Origin: Planctomycetales bacterium
GTDB taxonomy: Bacteria; Planctomycetota; Planctomycetia; Gemmatales; Gemmataceae
Assembly: GCA_020054355.1 (NCBI GenBank)
Contig: JAGVLI010000452.1
Span: 1 to 6,606, forward strand
Length of the DNA: 6,606 nt
Direction of reading: 5' to 3'
Shown: piece by piece, positions 5,662 through 6,606 of the stretch
Position numbering within the stretch: the first letter of the stretch is position 1
Layout of the letters: each line of letters begins with the position of its first letter
Notes under the pieces: model-generated
The model's input: the letters and a program-made list of their open reading frames with translations, nothing else
The model's database searches: none
Told to the model about the DNA's origin: nothing
Translations under genes and position numbers: made by a program

Positions 5662-6294
5662 ATGAAACCACGGCCCGACACCAATGGCAGCGGCGCTGGT
5701 TCGCTGCATTCCACGGCGACTTCGCCCAGCTTGCTGGAGCGGGTGCGGGGCGACGATGCCGCCGCCTGGGACCGCCTGGTTAAGCTCTACGCGCCGCTGG
5801 TGTTCGTCTGGTGCCGTCGCTGGGAGTTGCAGGAGCAGGACACCGCCGACGTGTTTCAGGAAGTCTTCCTGGCGGTGGCCACGCACATCACGGCGTTTCG
5901 CAAGGACGGCCAGGGCGGCACCTTTCGCGGCTGGCTGCGGACGATCACGCGCAACAAGGTCCTCGATCATTTCCGCCGCCAGGGCAAGCAGCCGGGAGCG
6001 GCCGGCGGTTCCGAGGCCAACTTTCAGCTGACCCAGCTGCCGGCTCCTGAAGCGAGCGAGGAAGCCAGCGTCGCCGAGAGCCGCGCGGAGCAGGGGCTGT
6101 TTCATCGCGGGCTGGAATTGATCAAACGCGAGTTCGAGGAACGCACCTGGCAGGCGTTCTGGCGGACCACCGTTGAAGGCCGACCGCCCAAGGACGTGGC
6201 TGACGAACTGGGGATGAGTCCGGGCGCGGTGCGCGTAGCCAAGTTTCGCGTGCTGCACCGCCTGCGCGAGGAACTCGGCGACTTGCTGGATTAG
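5662..6294 (+). CDS. ECF-type RNA polymerase sigma factor (sigma-70 family)
   Basis: This 210-residue protein would direct RNA polymerase to a specific promoter set. Region 2 spans about 23-106, starting SPSLLERVRGDDAAAWDRLV and including DVFQEVFLAV (core-binding helix) and FRGWLRTITRNKVLDHFRR (-10 recognition). After a loose acidic linker, region 4 spans about 150-206 with the helix-turn-helix KDVADELGMSPGAVRVAKFR. There is no region 1 or 3, hence the ECF class. This W-rich type (RTWQAFWRTTVEGRPP) is, from memory, very abundant in Gemmata relatives and often precedes a Ser/Thr protein kinase gene. Here no intact partner or anti-sigma gene follows; a transposase remnant does. The frame is open further upstream (TTG 5536, ATG 5584), but those residues are Arg/Ala/Gly-rich and unlike the family. 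I chose ATG 5662, whose ribosome binding site is weak, so the start is the least certain part. Confidence 0.9.
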   Translation: MKPRPDTNGSGAGSLHSTATSPSLLERVRGDDAAAWDRLVKLYAPLVFVWCRRWELQEQDTADVFQEVFLAVATHITAFRKDGQGGTFRGWLRTITRNKVLDHFRRQGKQPGAAGGSEANFQLTQLPAPEASEEASVAESRAEQGLFHRGLELIKREFEERTWQAFWRTTVEGRPPKDVADELGMSPGAVRVAKFRVLHRLREELGDLLD

Positions 6295-6375
6295 CGCGGT
6301 TTGTGCACCAATGAATGAACGAAAGCAGCGCTGGGTGAGCGCAACCTGCTGGCGGATTTGCACGGCCAAGCCGCA

Positions 6376-6606
6376 ATGCAGCGCCAACGTCCGCGCGAAC
6401 TGCTGGAGCACGCGGATGCCCGATGTGTCCGCACGCCGAATCCAGTCGTCCAGCACGCGCCGGGCCGTGGCTTGGTCTTCCTGCTCCCGGCTTTGGCGGA
6501 GGTCTTCCTTCAGGTAGTAGGCGGTGACGGTTGTTCGCGGACGGCCTGGATAGAGGCCGGCGACCTGTCGGCGGCCGCAGCTGCGCGCCCGCGCCCGGCG
6601 CAGGCA
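6376..6606 (-). pseudogene. Transposase remnant, ISL3-like, C-terminal DDE-domain fragment
   Basis: Read on the minus strand, 6525-6376 encodes TAYYLKEDLRQ (the start), then ARRVLDDWIRRADTSGIRVL and QQFARTLALH. This closely matches, from memory, the part of ISL3-family transposases just before the final catalytic Glu block (usually GLLAYYDYPISTGPLEGTNNKIK). That block is absent: after LALH the frame continues as CGLAVQIRQQ, unlike the family, and then runs antisense through the sigma gene without a proper end. To the right (6606-6526) the frame is open, but its Arg/Ala-rich reading (beginning CLRRARARSC) does not look like transposase, so the other side may be rearranged too. I therefore call it a dead fragment that cannot support transposition. 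No terminal inverted repeat or target duplication can be identified within the window. Confidence 0.6.

Noticed and set aside
5587..6456. Long minus-strand open frame of 289 codons over the sigma gene
   Set aside because: Below about 6376 it is the antisense shadow of a well-supported sigma gene, with Gln/Leu/Ala-rich shadow composition. Only its first part is real sequence, the transposase fragment.

Overview
This window looks like a GC-rich planctomycete chromosome, probably of the Gemmata/Gemmataceae type. That rests on remembered family habits, not on a database search. The supporting signs are a Tat-exported DUF1501 protein, a zinc-ribbon/PrsW fusion, an ECF sigma factor of the kind these genomes carry in many copies, a small DUF6941-like protein, and GTAG-footed extragenic palindromes.

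Layout, left to right. (1) 2-361 (+) is the 3' end of a gene with a complete phosphoacceptor receiver domain, most likely the tail of a hybrid sensor kinase. (2) 379-622 is an array of three palindromic units built like REP/BIME elements, one of them truncated. (3) 639-1874 (+) encodes a membrane protein that joins an N-terminal four-cysteine zinc ribbon to a PrsW-type intramembrane metalloprotease core with all four motifs. (4) 1882-2532 (-) is a small two-gene unit convergent with the protease gene, 7 bp from its stop: a DUF6941-like protein, then an unrecognised 71-residue ORF. (5) 2766-4220 (+) is a Tat-exported DUF1501 protein. (6) 4243-4287 is a strong intrinsic terminator placed just before the next ribosome binding site. 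(7) 4299-5444 (+) is an exported serine hydrolase of the beta-lactamase/PBP fold. (8) 5483-5531 is a near-perfect nested palindrome from a second REP-like family. (9) 5662-6294 (+) is an ECF sigma factor. (10) From about 6376 to the right edge on the minus strand lies the degraded 3' part of an ISL3-like transposase gene, cut off just downstream of the sigma gene.

How the parts fit. I see no single pathway across the window. The genes look like several independent transcription units, with regulatory or envelope proteins (receiver, PrsW, sigma) next to exported enzymes (DUF1501, serine hydrolase). PrsW proteases in other bacteria release sigma factors by cutting anti-sigma factors, but no anti-sigma gene is visible and the sigma gene is nearly 4 kb away, so a link here would be guesswork.

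The most notable non-coding signal is that two repeat families unrelated in sequence share one design: GTAG, a self-complementary arm, a spacer, an inverted copy of the arm, then CTAC. That is the layout expected of elements mobilised by REP-associated tyrosine (Y1) transposases. I found no convincing previously undescribed multi-gene system such as a defence island, biosynthetic cluster or CRISPR array.
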